A stretch of DNA of 64,000 nt from Methanobacteriota archaeon. Lineage in GTDB: Archaea > Thermoplasmatota > DTKX01 > VGTL01. The notes under the pieces were generated by a model, which ran no database searches, had not been told where the DNA came from, and saw nothing but the letters and a program-made list of their open reading frames with translations. The translations under genes and the position numbers were made by a program. Positions 25,215 through 33,757 of the stretch are shown in pieces; position 1 is the first letter of the stretch; each line of letters opens with the position of its first letter. The stretch is taken from the NCBI GenBank assembly GCA_016874675.1, contig VGTL01000001.1, forward strand, positions 31,191-95,190. The letters run 5' to 3'.

Positions 25215-26459
25215 ATGGTCAGCGCCACCCAGCGGAAGAACCTAGAGAAGATAAAGTGGGCCAGGATATCGATTTGGTCCAACACTGCCCTTACAGTGCT
25301 CAAGCTCGTGGTGGGGCTGGCGATGTTCTCGGTCTCGGTGCTCTCCGAGGCCATCCACTCGGGGATGGACCTTCTGGCGGCGGTCATCGCCAATGTGGCG
25401 GTCATGATCAGCGCCCGACCCCCGGACAAGGAGCACGCCTACGGGCACGGCAAGTACGAGAACCTCTCGGCGGTCGCCGAGGCCATCCTGATATTCATCG
25501 CGGCGGCCATTATTATTATAGAATCGATTCGCAAGATCCTGGACCCGGCCGAGATAGGCTATCTCAACGCCGGCATCGCCGTGATGGGCATATCGGCCCT
25601 GGTCAACATCGCCGTCTCCCGCAAGCTGTGGAAGGTGGCAAGGGCAACTGAGTCGGCCGCCCTGGAGGCGGACGCCCTGCACCTCAGCACGGACGTCTGG
25701 ACATCGGTGGGGGTGATGCTCGGGCTCGTGCTCATCCGGTTCACCGGCCTGCAGATACTCGACCCCCTCATCGCGATAGTGGTCGCCCTGGCCATCATCC
25801 ACGCCGGGTGGGAGCTCGTGCGCAGGAGCGCCCGGGACCTGGCCGACACCAGCCTGCCGGAGCCCGAGCTCGAAAAGATACGGTTGGTCGTCGCCCGGCA
25901 CCGGGACAGGTACGTCGAGTTCCACGGCCTGCGGGCCAGGCGGGCGGGGGCCCAGCGCCATATCGACCTCCACCTGGTGCTCGCCCGCGACACCCATGTC
26001 GAGGACGCCCATGACCTGTGCGACCTCGTCGAGAAGGAGATCGAAAAAGATATCGACGGCTCGGAGGTCATGGTCCACATCGAGCCCTGCGCCCGCCGCT
26101 GCGAACTGTGCGCCACCCGGCCGGGCTGCAAGGCGGCGATGGAGGACTCCCTCTCGGGCGGGCTGGCCGAGGGGGACTGGAAGGTCATAAGCCGCGCGCT
26201 GGAGCGCCACCGCGGGAGCTTCGCCGGCTACGGGAACCTCAGGATGCGCCGCGAAGGCAAGCTCCGGCGCCTCAAGCTCGAGCTCGAGGTGGCCCGCCAC
26301 GCCAGCATCGACCGGCTCCACGAGCTCACGGGGAGGCTGACCTCCGAGCTCCAGGAGGGACTGGACGGCACGGTGGTGAACCTGCAGCTCAAGCCGTGCA
26401 AGGTGCCCTGTTCCGACTGCGAGCGGCAGGAGAGCTGCGACGCGCGCGGCCCGGACTGA
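25215..26459 (+). CDS. Cation diffusion facilitator (CDF) metal exporter with duplicated C-terminal domain
   Basis: This 414-residue protein has six membrane helices (about 17-205). The metal-site motifs are AIHSGMD in helix 2 and ALHLSTDVW in helix 5, and the histidine loop is HAYGHGKYE. The usual CDF ends after one cytosolic ferredoxin-like domain (about 215-290). Here a second such domain (about 310-395) follows. Each is capped by a cysteine cluster: CARRCELCATRPGC and CKVPCSDCERQESC. The clusters may sense or buffer the exported metal. The start was chosen from the TATA-like CATATGG region and the conserved N-terminus. Confidence 0.9.
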   Translation: MVSATQRKNLEKIKWARISIWSNTALTVLKLVVGLAMFSVSVLSEAIHSGMDLLAAVIANVAVMISARPPDKEHAYGHGKYENLSAVAEAILIFIAAAIIIIESIRKILDPAEIGYLNAGIAVMGISALVNIAVSRKLWKVARATESAALEADALHLSTDVWTSVGVMLGLVLIRFTGLQILDPLIAIVVALAIIHAGWELVRRSARDLADTSLPEPELEKIRLVVARHRDRYVEFHGLRARRAGAQRHIDLHLVLARDTHVEDAHDLCDLVEKEIEKDIDGSEVMVHIEPCARRCELCATRPGCKAAMEDSLSGGLAEGDWKVISRALERHRGSFAGYGNLRMRREGKLRRLKLELEVARHASIDRLHELTGRLTSELQEGLDGTVVNLQLKPCKVPCSDCERQESCDARGPD

Positions 26460-26578
26460 GGCCGCGCCCGCGCCGTATGCCGTCCGCGCTGTTAGCATTT
26501 TCGCAGGGGGGTCGTCCCCGAGAGCAAAAAGCTATAAGACAGTAACTGAATCGGAAGGCGTATTTCGGGCGGCCTTGC

Positions 26579-27931
26579 ATGGTCGATGTGAAGGAGGTCT
26601 GGAAGCACAAGCTGGCCGGGGGCGTGCAGGCGCTCGCCCTCTCCATAGACGGGCAGGTCATCGTCGCCGCGGACGCCGGCGGCACCCTCCATGTCTTCCA
26701 CCAGGACGGCACCCTGGCCTGGAGCCGGCCGCTGGGCGGCCCGCTGGCGGCCCTGGACATAAGCTCCGCCGGGGACCTCGTGGCGGCCGGTCTGCGCTCC
26801 GGGACGGTCATCCTGCTGGACCGCACCGGTCGGACCCTCTGGACGCGGGAGTCCGGCTGCGCGCTCCATGGCATCTCCCTTTCCCGCAACGGGAAGTACC
26901 TGATGACCGGTACGGCCGACGGGGGCATCCACCTGCTCAACATCCGCGGGGAGCCCATCTGGGAGCGCAAGGCGAGGGGCCCGGTGCCTGCCGTGGCCGT
27001 CTCATCCTCCGCCAACTTCGCCGCGGCCGGTTCCGAGGACGGGAGCATCTACTTTTTGGACAACTACAGCACCAACATGGGAGGCAAGATAACCTGGAGC
27101 CTCCCCACCCGAGGGAAGGTCCGGGAGGTCGTCATCTCGAGCGACGGGTTCTACACAGCGGCCTCCACGAGCGATTCCAACGTGCACTTCCTCGACAAGC
27201 TCGGAAAGCTCTACTGGAGCAACCGGGTGGACAACACCCCCGCCTCCATGGCGATGTCCTCCTCCGGCGACCTCGTGGCGGTCGGCATTGAGGGCGGGGC
27301 GCACCCGGGCGCGGTGAGCCTTTTCCACCGAAACGAGGGGCTGCTCTGGCGCTACCACACGGGCGACGCCACGGTGGGAGCGCTGGATATGACGGCCAAC
27401 GGGGCCTTCCTTGCCGCGGGCTCCCAGAACGGGGAGATCTACCTCTTCCACCGGGAGCAAAAGCTACTCTGGAAGCGGCCCGTCGACGGCTGGGTGGACG
27501 CCCTGGCCCTGAGCTCGGACGGGAACTACACGGTCGCCGGGACCCGAAAGGGCAACGTGTACCTTTTCGACAACCGGGCGGCCGTCGGGGAGTTCCGGCC
27601 CAAGACCCGCGACGAGCTCGAGCTCGAGGTCAGCCTCTTCAGGCCGATGAGGACCGCCCCGGCCGCCGCGCCGGAGGGGCCCGCCCCCGCGGCCGCCCGG
27701 CCGGAGGGCGCATCGCGCACGGCAATGGAGATCGTGGTCGCCATCTGCCTGCTCGTGGTGCTGGGCCTGCTCGCAACGGTGTACATTCTCATGGTCATGG
27801 GCACCATAGGCCAGGTGATGGGAGTGGCCCTCCTGATATTCCTTCTGGTCGTGATGGTGATCCTGATCGGGGTATTCTACAGGTTCGTGCTGAGCCGGGG
27901 CGGGCAATCCAAGAACAGGTCCTTCTACTGA
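26579..27931 (+). CDS. Cytosolic WD40/PQQ-like beta-propeller with C-terminal membrane anchor
   Basis: This 450-residue protein has no signal peptide. Propeller blades (about 5-335) carry repeated DGxxxxAGxxxGxxxxF patterns such as LALSSDGNYTVAGTRKGNVYLF. A Pro/Ala-rich linker (about 350-378) and two membrane helices (about 382-406 and 412-435) complete it. This topology puts the propeller in the cytosol, unlike the secreted propellers nearby. It could be a scaffold at the inner membrane face. A TATA-like GCTATAAG lies near 26527-26535. It is convergent with the archaeosine cluster. Confidence 0.75.
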   Translation: MVDVKEVWKHKLAGGVQALALSIDGQVIVAADAGGTLHVFHQDGTLAWSRPLGGPLAALDISSAGDLVAAGLRSGTVILLDRTGRTLWTRESGCALHGISLSRNGKYLMTGTADGGIHLLNIRGEPIWERKARGPVPAVAVSSSANFAAAGSEDGSIYFLDNYSTNMGGKITWSLPTRGKVREVVISSDGFYTAASTSDSNVHFLDKLGKLYWSNRVDNTPASMAMSSSGDLVAVGIEGGAHPGAVSLFHRNEGLLWRYHTGDATVGALDMTANGAFLAAGSQNGEIYLFHREQKLLWKRPVDGWVDALALSSDGNYTVAGTRKGNVYLFDNRAAVGEFRPKTRDELELEVSLFRPMRTAPAAAPEGPAPAAARPEGASRTAMEIVVAICLLVVLGLLATVYILMVMGTIGQVMGVALLIFLLVVMVILIGVFYRFVLSRGGQSKNRSFY

Positions 27932-27941
27932 GGCCGGCGCC

Positions 27942-28853
27942 TCAGCGTGGCTTCAGGGCGTCCTGCATGATCTCGGCAAACGCGCCGGCGTCCAGCACCT
28001 GCCGCCAGTGGGGCATGCAGGAGCAACCGGCCGACAGGACCTTCTCGAGGTGCAAGACGTCTTGGGAGACGGAGAACTCCTCCAGGGCCGAAAGCACGGA
28101 GGCGTCGCACCCGCCGCAGTTTTGCGGCCCCCTGCGCCTGCCCGCTCCCGAGGGAGCGCAGACCAGCCGGGCCCCGGGCGCCGCCTCCCCGAGCCCCCGG
28201 CGCACGCGCAGCAGCGCCTCGGCGGCGCTCCAGAGCCAGGGGGGCCGGTAGAGACCGCGCCTCCAGAGCCGGTCCACCAGCGTGCCCCGCTGGACGTTCA
28301 CCGGGTTCAGGGACACCGTGTCGCTGAGCGGCGCCGCCCGGAGCGCGCTGGCCACCGCGTCCTCGACAGCCTCGCGCTCGGTGAGGAAGGGGGGCTTGAG
28401 CAAAAGGTAGGTCCGGACGCGGCCGCCCAGCCTGCGGACGAGGGTGGCCCCGTCGGCATAATCCGAGAACGTGAAGCCCTTCCTCACGGACCTCTCCAGC
28501 ACGCGGGGGGAGGCGCTCTCGAGGCCCAAAGCGACCTCCAGGCCCGGGCAGGAGGAGAGCGCGTCGCTGACGGCGCCCTCGGTCAGGAAGACTGGGCGGG
28601 ACTCGATCACCACCCGTCCGAACGCGCCGGAGAGCTCCCCCAGGATGCGCGCCCGGATGCCGGGAGGGACCTCGCCGTCGTCGAAGAAGGAGCCGGAGGT
28701 GTAGACCTTCGCGATCCGCTCGCCCCGGCGCCTTTGCAGGGCCTCTCCGAACTGGTGCAGGAGGTCCTCCCCGGACGCCGGGGCGGCCTCGTCGTGGTAG
28801 CCGCACATCGCGCAGCGCGCCCAGGAGCATCCCCGGGTCCGCAGGACGAGCAC
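27942..28853 (-). CDS. Archaeosine-biosynthesis radical SAM protein RaSEA
   Basis: RaSEA partners ArcS to convert the lysine-preQ0 intermediate at G15 of tRNA into archaeosine. Near its N-terminus this protein has the radical-SAM cluster CSWARCAMCGY (C-x4-C-x2-C). It also has GLESASPRVLERSVRKGF and C-terminal cysteine pairs NCGGC and CSCM, as in RaSEA. GTG 28853 is the first canonical start, but homologous coding (FVACWSERDSLDGNECRAW) clearly continues upstream. The only candidate start there is a CTG at 29013-29015, overlapping the arcS stop after a G-rich, SD-like run. The true start is therefore probably upstream. Confidence 0.85.
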   Translation of the reverse strand: MLVLRTRGCSWARCAMCGYHDEAAPASGEDLLHQFGEALQRRRGERIAKVYTSGSFFDDGEVPPGIRARILGELSGAFGRVVIESRPVFLTEGAVSDALSSCPGLEVALGLESASPRVLERSVRKGFTFSDYADGATLVRRLGGRVRTYLLLKPPFLTEREAVEDAVASALRAAPLSDTVSLNPVNVQRGTLVDRLWRRGLYRPPWLWSAAEALLRVRRGLGEAAPGARLVCAPSGAGRRRGPQNCGGCDASVLSALEEFSVSQDVLHLEKVLSAGCSCMPHWRQVLDAGAFAEIMQDALKPR

Positions 28854-29011
28854 CCAGGCGCGGCATTCGTTCCCATCGAGCGAATCCCTCTCGGACCAGC
28901 AGGCGACGAAGTGGCGCCGGTCCCTCTCCGCCCTCCCGGGTCGCCCTGCCTCCGGTTCCTCGTCCTCCTGCGCCGGACCGTCCTCGTCCCCCGGGGGCCC
29001 GCTCCCGCCGC

Positions 29012-30850
29012 TCAGCCCCCTCCCCCCCTGGTGGAGACATGGTGCCTCATCCGGACCGCCCCGCCCCTCCCGGCGCGCTCCATCTCCGCCGCCGACATCA
29101 GCGCCACCCCCACGCCCCGCAACTCGCCCCCGCGGGTCACCAGCACCTCGTCCCCCGGCCGGATGTCGGCTCCGGCCCGGACGACGCCCGGCGCGAACAC
29201 CGTCCCCGACGGACGGAAGTCGCCTATCTCCACCTCGTAGGCCGTGCGGCCCAGAAGCCTCCGTGCCCCCTCCATCGTCAGGGAGAGCAGCCCGCGCTCG
29301 CGGCCGAGCAGGGCGAGCTGGGTCCTCTGCCCGTCGGTGACGCGCAGGTCAATCCCGCGCCTGCGCACCTCGCAGCGTTCGGCCAGCGCCTCTCCGCCGG
29401 GGCCGAACTGGAACCGGGCCAGGGAGGCGAACCGCTCGCGGGATGCCTCGCGCCGGCCGACGCGCCCGTTCTCGTTCGACAGCGGCCGGAGCGCCCGGGA
29501 GAGCGCCGAGAGCGAGGCGGGCGAGGTGGCCCTCCGCCCTGCCGTGAAGACCGTGCCCGGCGGAAGGGCGCCGGCCAAAAAGTCCATGCCCGGAAGGTGG
29601 CACACCACCGCCGAGTACCCGCCCCGCCGGACGAAGTGCTCGAGCTGCCCCGAGACCATCCGCCTCTCGGTCTCGTCCCAGTCGCCGGTGACGGGGACGT
29701 CGTAGCTTCCGGCGGGATAGATGCTATCGAGCTCCAGGGGCACGATGCCCAGTGGCGAGGTCACCACCGCCTCGTGCACCGCGCCCGGGTTGCCGGCCCG
29801 GTCGGTGGCGGCCCGGAAGGCCCTGTGGGAGAGCGAATCCGAGTAGGGCTTCCGGGCGGAGCAGGGCAGAAGCAGCAGCACCGGCGAAGAGGGTGGCCGG
29901 CGGTAGCGCTCGAGCACCCGCCGCCGGAAGCGGACCACCTCCGGCCGGGAGAGCGAGGCGAGACCCAGCGCGTCCAGGCCGGCCGCCGCGGGCCGGGCGA
30001 CCGGGAAATAGCGCTCGCAGAAGTCGTGGTGGTGCAGGTCGAGGTGGCGAAGCAGCGAGACCTGCCAGGCCTCGGAGAGGCGGCCCTCCACGAGCTCCCT
30101 CAGCCGCCCGCGGCGGACGGCGGCCCGGACGGTGCGGACCTCGGAGAGGGCCGCAAAGCAATTGTGAAGGTAGACCGCCTCCGGCCCCAGGGCGCCGCCC
30201 TCGCAGGCGGGGCAGTGGCAGAGCCCCTCCTCGGCGGCGTGGGCCTTCCATCCCGGAAAGAGCCGGACCCCCAGCCGGGCCGCCGCGAGAAGGGGAGCCG
30301 AGTCGAGAAGGTCCACGCCGCAGTAGGCCAGCAGGGCGATGTGGGCCGGGTCCCCCAGCCCCGGGGCGTAGACTAGCCGGCCGAATCCGGCGGCCTGCTT
30401 GAGCCGGACCAGGTCCGCCGCCAGCCCTCGCGGGCGCAGAGTCCCCCCCAGCGCGCCCGGGAAGAGCAGGAGTTCGGAGAGGGCCTCCTCGATGCGCTCC
30501 GGGAACTCGCCCGGGACCGGGAGCACCGGGCCGCCCGACCGGCGGAAGCCCTCCAGGGCCGCCTCGAAGGATTCGCCCGGGCGCGCCTCCAGCCCGGAGG
30601 GGACGTTGGGAAAGGCCGGGATGGCCGGGGCCGGCCCGCTGGCCTCCCGTTCCAGGAACCACGACCCGCCGGAGGAGAGCGTGAACCTTCCCCCGACCGG
30701 CCCCCCGGCCGAAAGATAACACTCCCCGCGCTCGAAGAGGGGCAGTCCCCCGGACCGCAGGAAGAGGATGTTGGGCGTGACGGCGGAGAGCCCGTCGCAG
30801 GTCCACCTCGCCTCCCGGGCGAGGCCGTCCCGGGCCAGTATCTCTATCAT
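29012..30850 (-). CDS. arcS: Archaeosine synthase alpha subunit ArcS (TgtA2)
   Basis: This 612-residue protein acts on preQ0 at tRNA position 15 with RaSEA, encoded immediately downstream. It has an N-terminal TGT-like region (about 1-300) with a zinc knuckle CHCPAC, and the ArcS-specific core with LLLLPCSARKPYSDS (about 318-335). A C-terminal PUA domain for tRNA binding follows (about 495-605). The length is normal for ArcS. The C-terminus runs into a glycine/G-rich tail, where the stop overlaps the possible RaSEA start. scpB lies 12 bp upstream on the same strand, so scpB-arcS-raSEA are probably one operon. Confidence 0.93.
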   Translation of the reverse strand: MIEILARDGLAREARWTCDGLSAVTPNILFLRSGGLPLFERGECYLSAGGPVGGRFTLSSGGSWFLEREASGPAPAIPAFPNVPSGLEARPGESFEAALEGFRRSGGPVLPVPGEFPERIEEALSELLLFPGALGGTLRPRGLAADLVRLKQAAGFGRLVYAPGLGDPAHIALLAYCGVDLLDSAPLLAAARLGVRLFPGWKAHAAEEGLCHCPACEGGALGPEAVYLHNCFAALSEVRTVRAAVRRGRLRELVEGRLSEAWQVSLLRHLDLHHHDFCERYFPVARPAAAGLDALGLASLSRPEVVRFRRRVLERYRRPPSSPVLLLLPCSARKPYSDSLSHRAFRAATDRAGNPGAVHEAVVTSPLGIVPLELDSIYPAGSYDVPVTGDWDETERRMVSGQLEHFVRRGGYSAVVCHLPGMDFLAGALPPGTVFTAGRRATSPASLSALSRALRPLSNENGRVGRREASRERFASLARFQFGPGGEALAERCEVRRRGIDLRVTDGQRTQLALLGRERGLLSLTMEGARRLLGRTAYEVEIGDFRPSGTVFAPGVVRAGADIRPGDEVLVTRGGELRGVGVALMSAAEMERAGRGGAVRMRHHVSTRGGGG

Positions 30851-30862
30851 GGGACCGCGCGC

Positions 30863-31606
30863 CTACTCTTCCTCGCCCTCGCCGTCTGTCGGACCTTCCC
30901 CGCCGGTGGACGCGGCCCCGGGCGCGCCCGCTCCGGCGGCCCGTCCCTTGCCCTCGCCTGGCCGTTCCGGCCCGGCCCAGTCGCTCCCGCCGGCCCCGGG
31001 GGCCTCCTCGAGGGTCCTCTGGGTGGACAGTATCTCGGGCGCGATCGTGGCCCCCGAGGAGCTCCCGTCGACCTTGATGCCGATCTTGTCGGCCATCCAT
31101 TTCTTGATGTCCTCGCGGCGGGTGGTCTTTATGCCGAAGTACTCCGGGAAGCGGCCGGAGGTGCTCAGTATCTTGGTCTGGCCCTGGGGGCTCTCGAGGA
31201 TCATGCCCAGCCGGTGCAGCTCCTTGACGTGGTCGTAGATTTTGGGCCCCACCATGTCCAGCAGGGCGCTCTGCTTGACCGGCTGGTGGTAGGCGATCAG
31301 GGCCAGGGTCTTGAGCAGCCGGCGGGGGATGTCCATCTGCGCGAGCTTCGCCGCGGCGCTCACGAGCTCCGACTTGAGCCGCATCGCGTACTTGGCCCCG
31401 GCCTTGGTCACCTCGAGCGAGGTGTCGCGCTTTTTGGACGAACGGATGAGCTTGCGCAGTGTCTGCCGTATCACCTCCGCATCCAGTCCGGTGGCCTCCT
31501 GAAGCTCCTCCACGCTTATCGGCCTCCCGGCCGAGAAGAGCGCCGCCTCCACCACTCGCTCGGGTTTGGGCATCGTGTCCAGTCTCCTTGCGGCACCGTA
31601 TGTCAT
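30863..31606 (-). CDS. scpB: Segregation and condensation protein ScpB
   Basis: This 247-residue kleisin-partner of SMC has two winged helices (about 12-85 and 90-175). Family motifs are EAALFSAGRPIS, LIAYHQPVKQSALLDMVG and TSGRFPEYFGIK. An acidic, glycine-rich tail of about 60 residues (ending GEGEEE) is longer than usual. An internal ATG at 31573 would give 236 residues starting MPKPERV, the more typical N-terminus. Two TATA-like sites (31612-31620 and 31633-31642) leave both starts possible. It heads the operon with arcS and RaSEA. Confidence 0.92.
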   Translation of the reverse strand: MTYGAARRLDTMPKPERVVEAALFSAGRPISVEELQEATGLDAEVIRQTLRKLIRSSKKRDTSLEVTKAGAKYAMRLKSELVSAAAKLAQMDIPRRLLKTLALIAYHQPVKQSALLDMVGPKIYDHVKELHRLGMILESPQGQTKILSTSGRFPEYFGIKTTRREDIKKWMADKIGIKVDGSSSGATIAPEILSTQRTLEEAPGAGGSDWAGPERPGEGKGRAAGAGAPGAASTGGEGPTDGEGEEE

Positions 31607-31610
31607 ACCT

Positions 31611-31656
31611 GGATTTTAAATTTCATTTTCGGCAGATATACCACAATATATATATA
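31611..31656. promoter_or_regulatory. Divergent promoter region, scpB operon / sensor-regulator
   Basis: This is an AT-rich patch in otherwise GC-rich DNA. Minus-strand TATA-like boxes (TTTAAAAT, GGTATATCT) serve scpB. The plus-strand AATATATATATATG (31645-31657) lies about 25 bp upstream of the ATG at 31675. Confidence 0.6.
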
Positions 31657-31674
31657 TGATCGGCCCCCAACCCG

Positions 31675-33570
31675 ATGGTGATGAAGGTCCTGGTGGCGGC
31701 CGCGGCCATCATCATGCTGTCCTCCGTCGGCATGGGGGTCATCCTCTCCTCGGGCCCGCACATACGTTCCGTGCAGTGGACCGGCATCGAGGCCAGCTCC
31801 TCCGACCTCTGGTCACCCGACACCAGGCTGACGATGTCGCCCCTTCCGTCCGAGTGGCCGGCCGTCGCCACCGGTCCCGACGGAAACCTCAACATCGTGT
31901 GGACGGACTTCCGGGCCGGGGAGCCGGACATCCACTACATGAAGGTCGACCCCCGGGGAGAGCGGCTCGTGCCCGAGACGCGGATCTCCTCGAGCCTGTC
32001 CCAGTCCAAGTACCCCGCGATCGCCACCGACGGGGCGGGCTTCGTCCACGTCGCCTGGCTCGATGACCGCGGCGGCGTCTGGAACGTCTACTATGCGCGC
32101 CTCGACGGCAACGGGGCGGTGGTGGTCACCGACCTCCAGCTTACGGACATCGGGCCGGGCCTTCAGGACGCGGGCGGGCGGCTGCCCGTCCCCGGGGTCC
32201 AGCGCGTGGACCATTTGTCGACGTTCCTGGACATCGAGGGGCGCCGGCCCTCGGTCGCCGTGGACGAGCGAATGAACGCCCACATCGCCTGGTGCGACTT
32301 CCGGGACGGGGAGTCCAACGTGAGGTACACCGTTCTGGGCGCCGGCGGGAGCATCCTGACCGACCAGGCGCGTATCTCGGAAGGCCCGAACGACGCCACC
32401 AACGCCGTAGTGCGCGTCCGGGGGCAGGAGACGGCTGTCTTCTGGGCCGAGCGGTCGGGCGAGACCTCGAGCTTATACTACACCCGGGTGGACTATTCGG
32501 GGAACATCCTGGTCGAGCCGATGGCGGTCGCTTCCGAGCGCTCGAGCGGCCTTGCGCTGGACGCGGCGCTCGACGCCGACGGGAACGCCCGGCTGGCCTG
32601 GTCATTGTCCGACGGCTTGAACTGCCACGTCCGCTACGCCCGGGTCGACGCCTACGGCTCCCTCATGGGCCCCGTCACGGACGTCGCTTCAACGCGGCTC
32701 GAGTCGGGCCACCCCTCCATAGCGGTCGAGCCCACTGGCGCTATCCACCTGGCCTGGACCACCGAGCCCGAGAGGCTCCAGCGCGTGGACCTTTCGGGGA
32801 TATTCTACACGCGGCTCACCGCCGAGGGCGAGGAGCTCGTCTCCCCGGTCCCGATATCCTCGGCCCCCCTCCGGTCCCAAGGCCCGGCACTGGCGGTCTC
32901 CGACGAGGGGCTCCCCACGGTCGTTTGGAGCGACGGACGGGACGGGCCCCCCAACAGCGAGCTCTACCTCAAGACCCGGGTCAAGGTCGAGACGGTCTCC
33001 GAGACCTCGGGCACCCTGCCTGTGACGGTCCCCGGCAACGACTACGTTCCCGCGGCGGTGGCCGCCGGGGGCCTGGGCGTGCTTGTCGCGGCGGCGCTCA
33101 CGGAGGCCGGGCGATGGAAGCTCGCCTTCCTGGCAGTGCCGCTCTACTCGCGCCTTCGCAAGGAGGGGCTCCTCAACCACGCCATCCGGGAGCAGATATT
33201 TGGATACGTGAACGAGCACCCCGGGGCCAACTTCAGCACCATGATGAGGGACCTGAACCTCAAAAACGGCGTGCTCGCCTACCACCTCACGACCCTCGAG
33301 CGGGAGGACATGATAAGGTCCATGCGCGACGGAACACTCCGGCGGTACTACCCGCGCTCCGGCCGCGCCGTCCCGTTCGAGACGCGCAAGGCGATACTCG
33401 GGGTCATCGAGCAAAACCCCGGCCTGACCGAGGCGGCCCTCGCCGGCAGGACCGGTCTGAGCCGCCAGGTCCTGGACTACCACCTCGCCTCGCTCATCGA
33501 CAGCGGCCACGTCCGCCTGGAGCGCCGGGGCAAGCGGAACCTCGCGTTCGTGACGCAGGTGGCGGCGTAG
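31675..33570 (+). CDS. Membrane-spanning sensor with extracellular propeller and cytosolic tandem winged helices
   Basis: This 631-residue protein starts at a leaderless ATG. It has a signal anchor (about 4-25), an extracytoplasmic sialidase/BNR-like propeller (about 50-440; repeated VAWLDDRGG, IVWTDFRAG and VVWSDGRDG), and one membrane segment (about 460-482). A juxtamembrane LAFLAVPLYSRLRKEGLLNH segment leads to two winged helices (about 505-560 and 575-628). The first contains LNLKNGVLAYHLTTLERE, and the second contains GLSRQVLDYHLASLIDSGHV. This is a one-component transmembrane regulator. The 59519-63244 gene product shares the cytosolic half. Confidence 0.85.
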   Translation: MVMKVLVAAAAIIMLSSVGMGVILSSGPHIRSVQWTGIEASSSDLWSPDTRLTMSPLPSEWPAVATGPDGNLNIVWTDFRAGEPDIHYMKVDPRGERLVPETRISSSLSQSKYPAIATDGAGFVHVAWLDDRGGVWNVYYARLDGNGAVVVTDLQLTDIGPGLQDAGGRLPVPGVQRVDHLSTFLDIEGRRPSVAVDERMNAHIAWCDFRDGESNVRYTVLGAGGSILTDQARISEGPNDATNAVVRVRGQETAVFWAERSGETSSLYYTRVDYSGNILVEPMAVASERSSGLALDAALDADGNARLAWSLSDGLNCHVRYARVDAYGSLMGPVTDVASTRLESGHPSIAVEPTGAIHLAWTTEPERLQRVDLSGIFYTRLTAEGEELVSPVPISSAPLRSQGPALAVSDEGLPTVVWSDGRDGPPNSELYLKTRVKVETVSETSGTLPVTVPGNDYVPAAVAAGGLGVLVAAALTEAGRWKLAFLAVPLYSRLRKEGLLNHAIREQIFGYVNEHPGANFSTMMRDLNLKNGVLAYHLTTLEREDMIRSMRDGTLRRYYPRSGRAVPFETRKAILGVIEQNPGLTEAALAGRTGLSRQVLDYHLASLIDSGHVRLERRGKRNLAFVTQVAA

Positions 33571-33582
33571 ACGCCATGCTAT

Positions 33583-33749
33583 TGGTCAAGGGGACACGTT
33601 GGTCCTATCGGTCAAGGGGGACGACGACGGGGAACTGGTGCCCGGATTCACTGCTGCCCCCCGAGGAATTGTTCCAACACGCCCCTTGACCAATTGCACC
33701 AACAAGTCCCCTTACCCAACCGCACCGATACGTCCCCACAAACGATTGC
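33583..33749. repeat. Inverted repeat element R6
   Basis: The left arm contains GGTCAAGGGGACACGTTGGT and the tag GGGGGACGACGA (33616-33627). The right arm contains CCCTTGACCAATTGCACCAA and ACCGATACGTCCCC. It fills the gap between two convergent genes and shares its unit vocabulary with R5. Confidence 0.82.
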
Positions 33750-33757
33750 GAAGAATT

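Noticed and set aside
29012-30850. Position-15 tRNA-guanine transglycosylase TgtA
   Set aside because: The PCSARKPYS motif and the RaSEA neighbour identify ArcS (TgtA2). The TGT catalytic motifs DSGGFQ and GIVQGG are absent.
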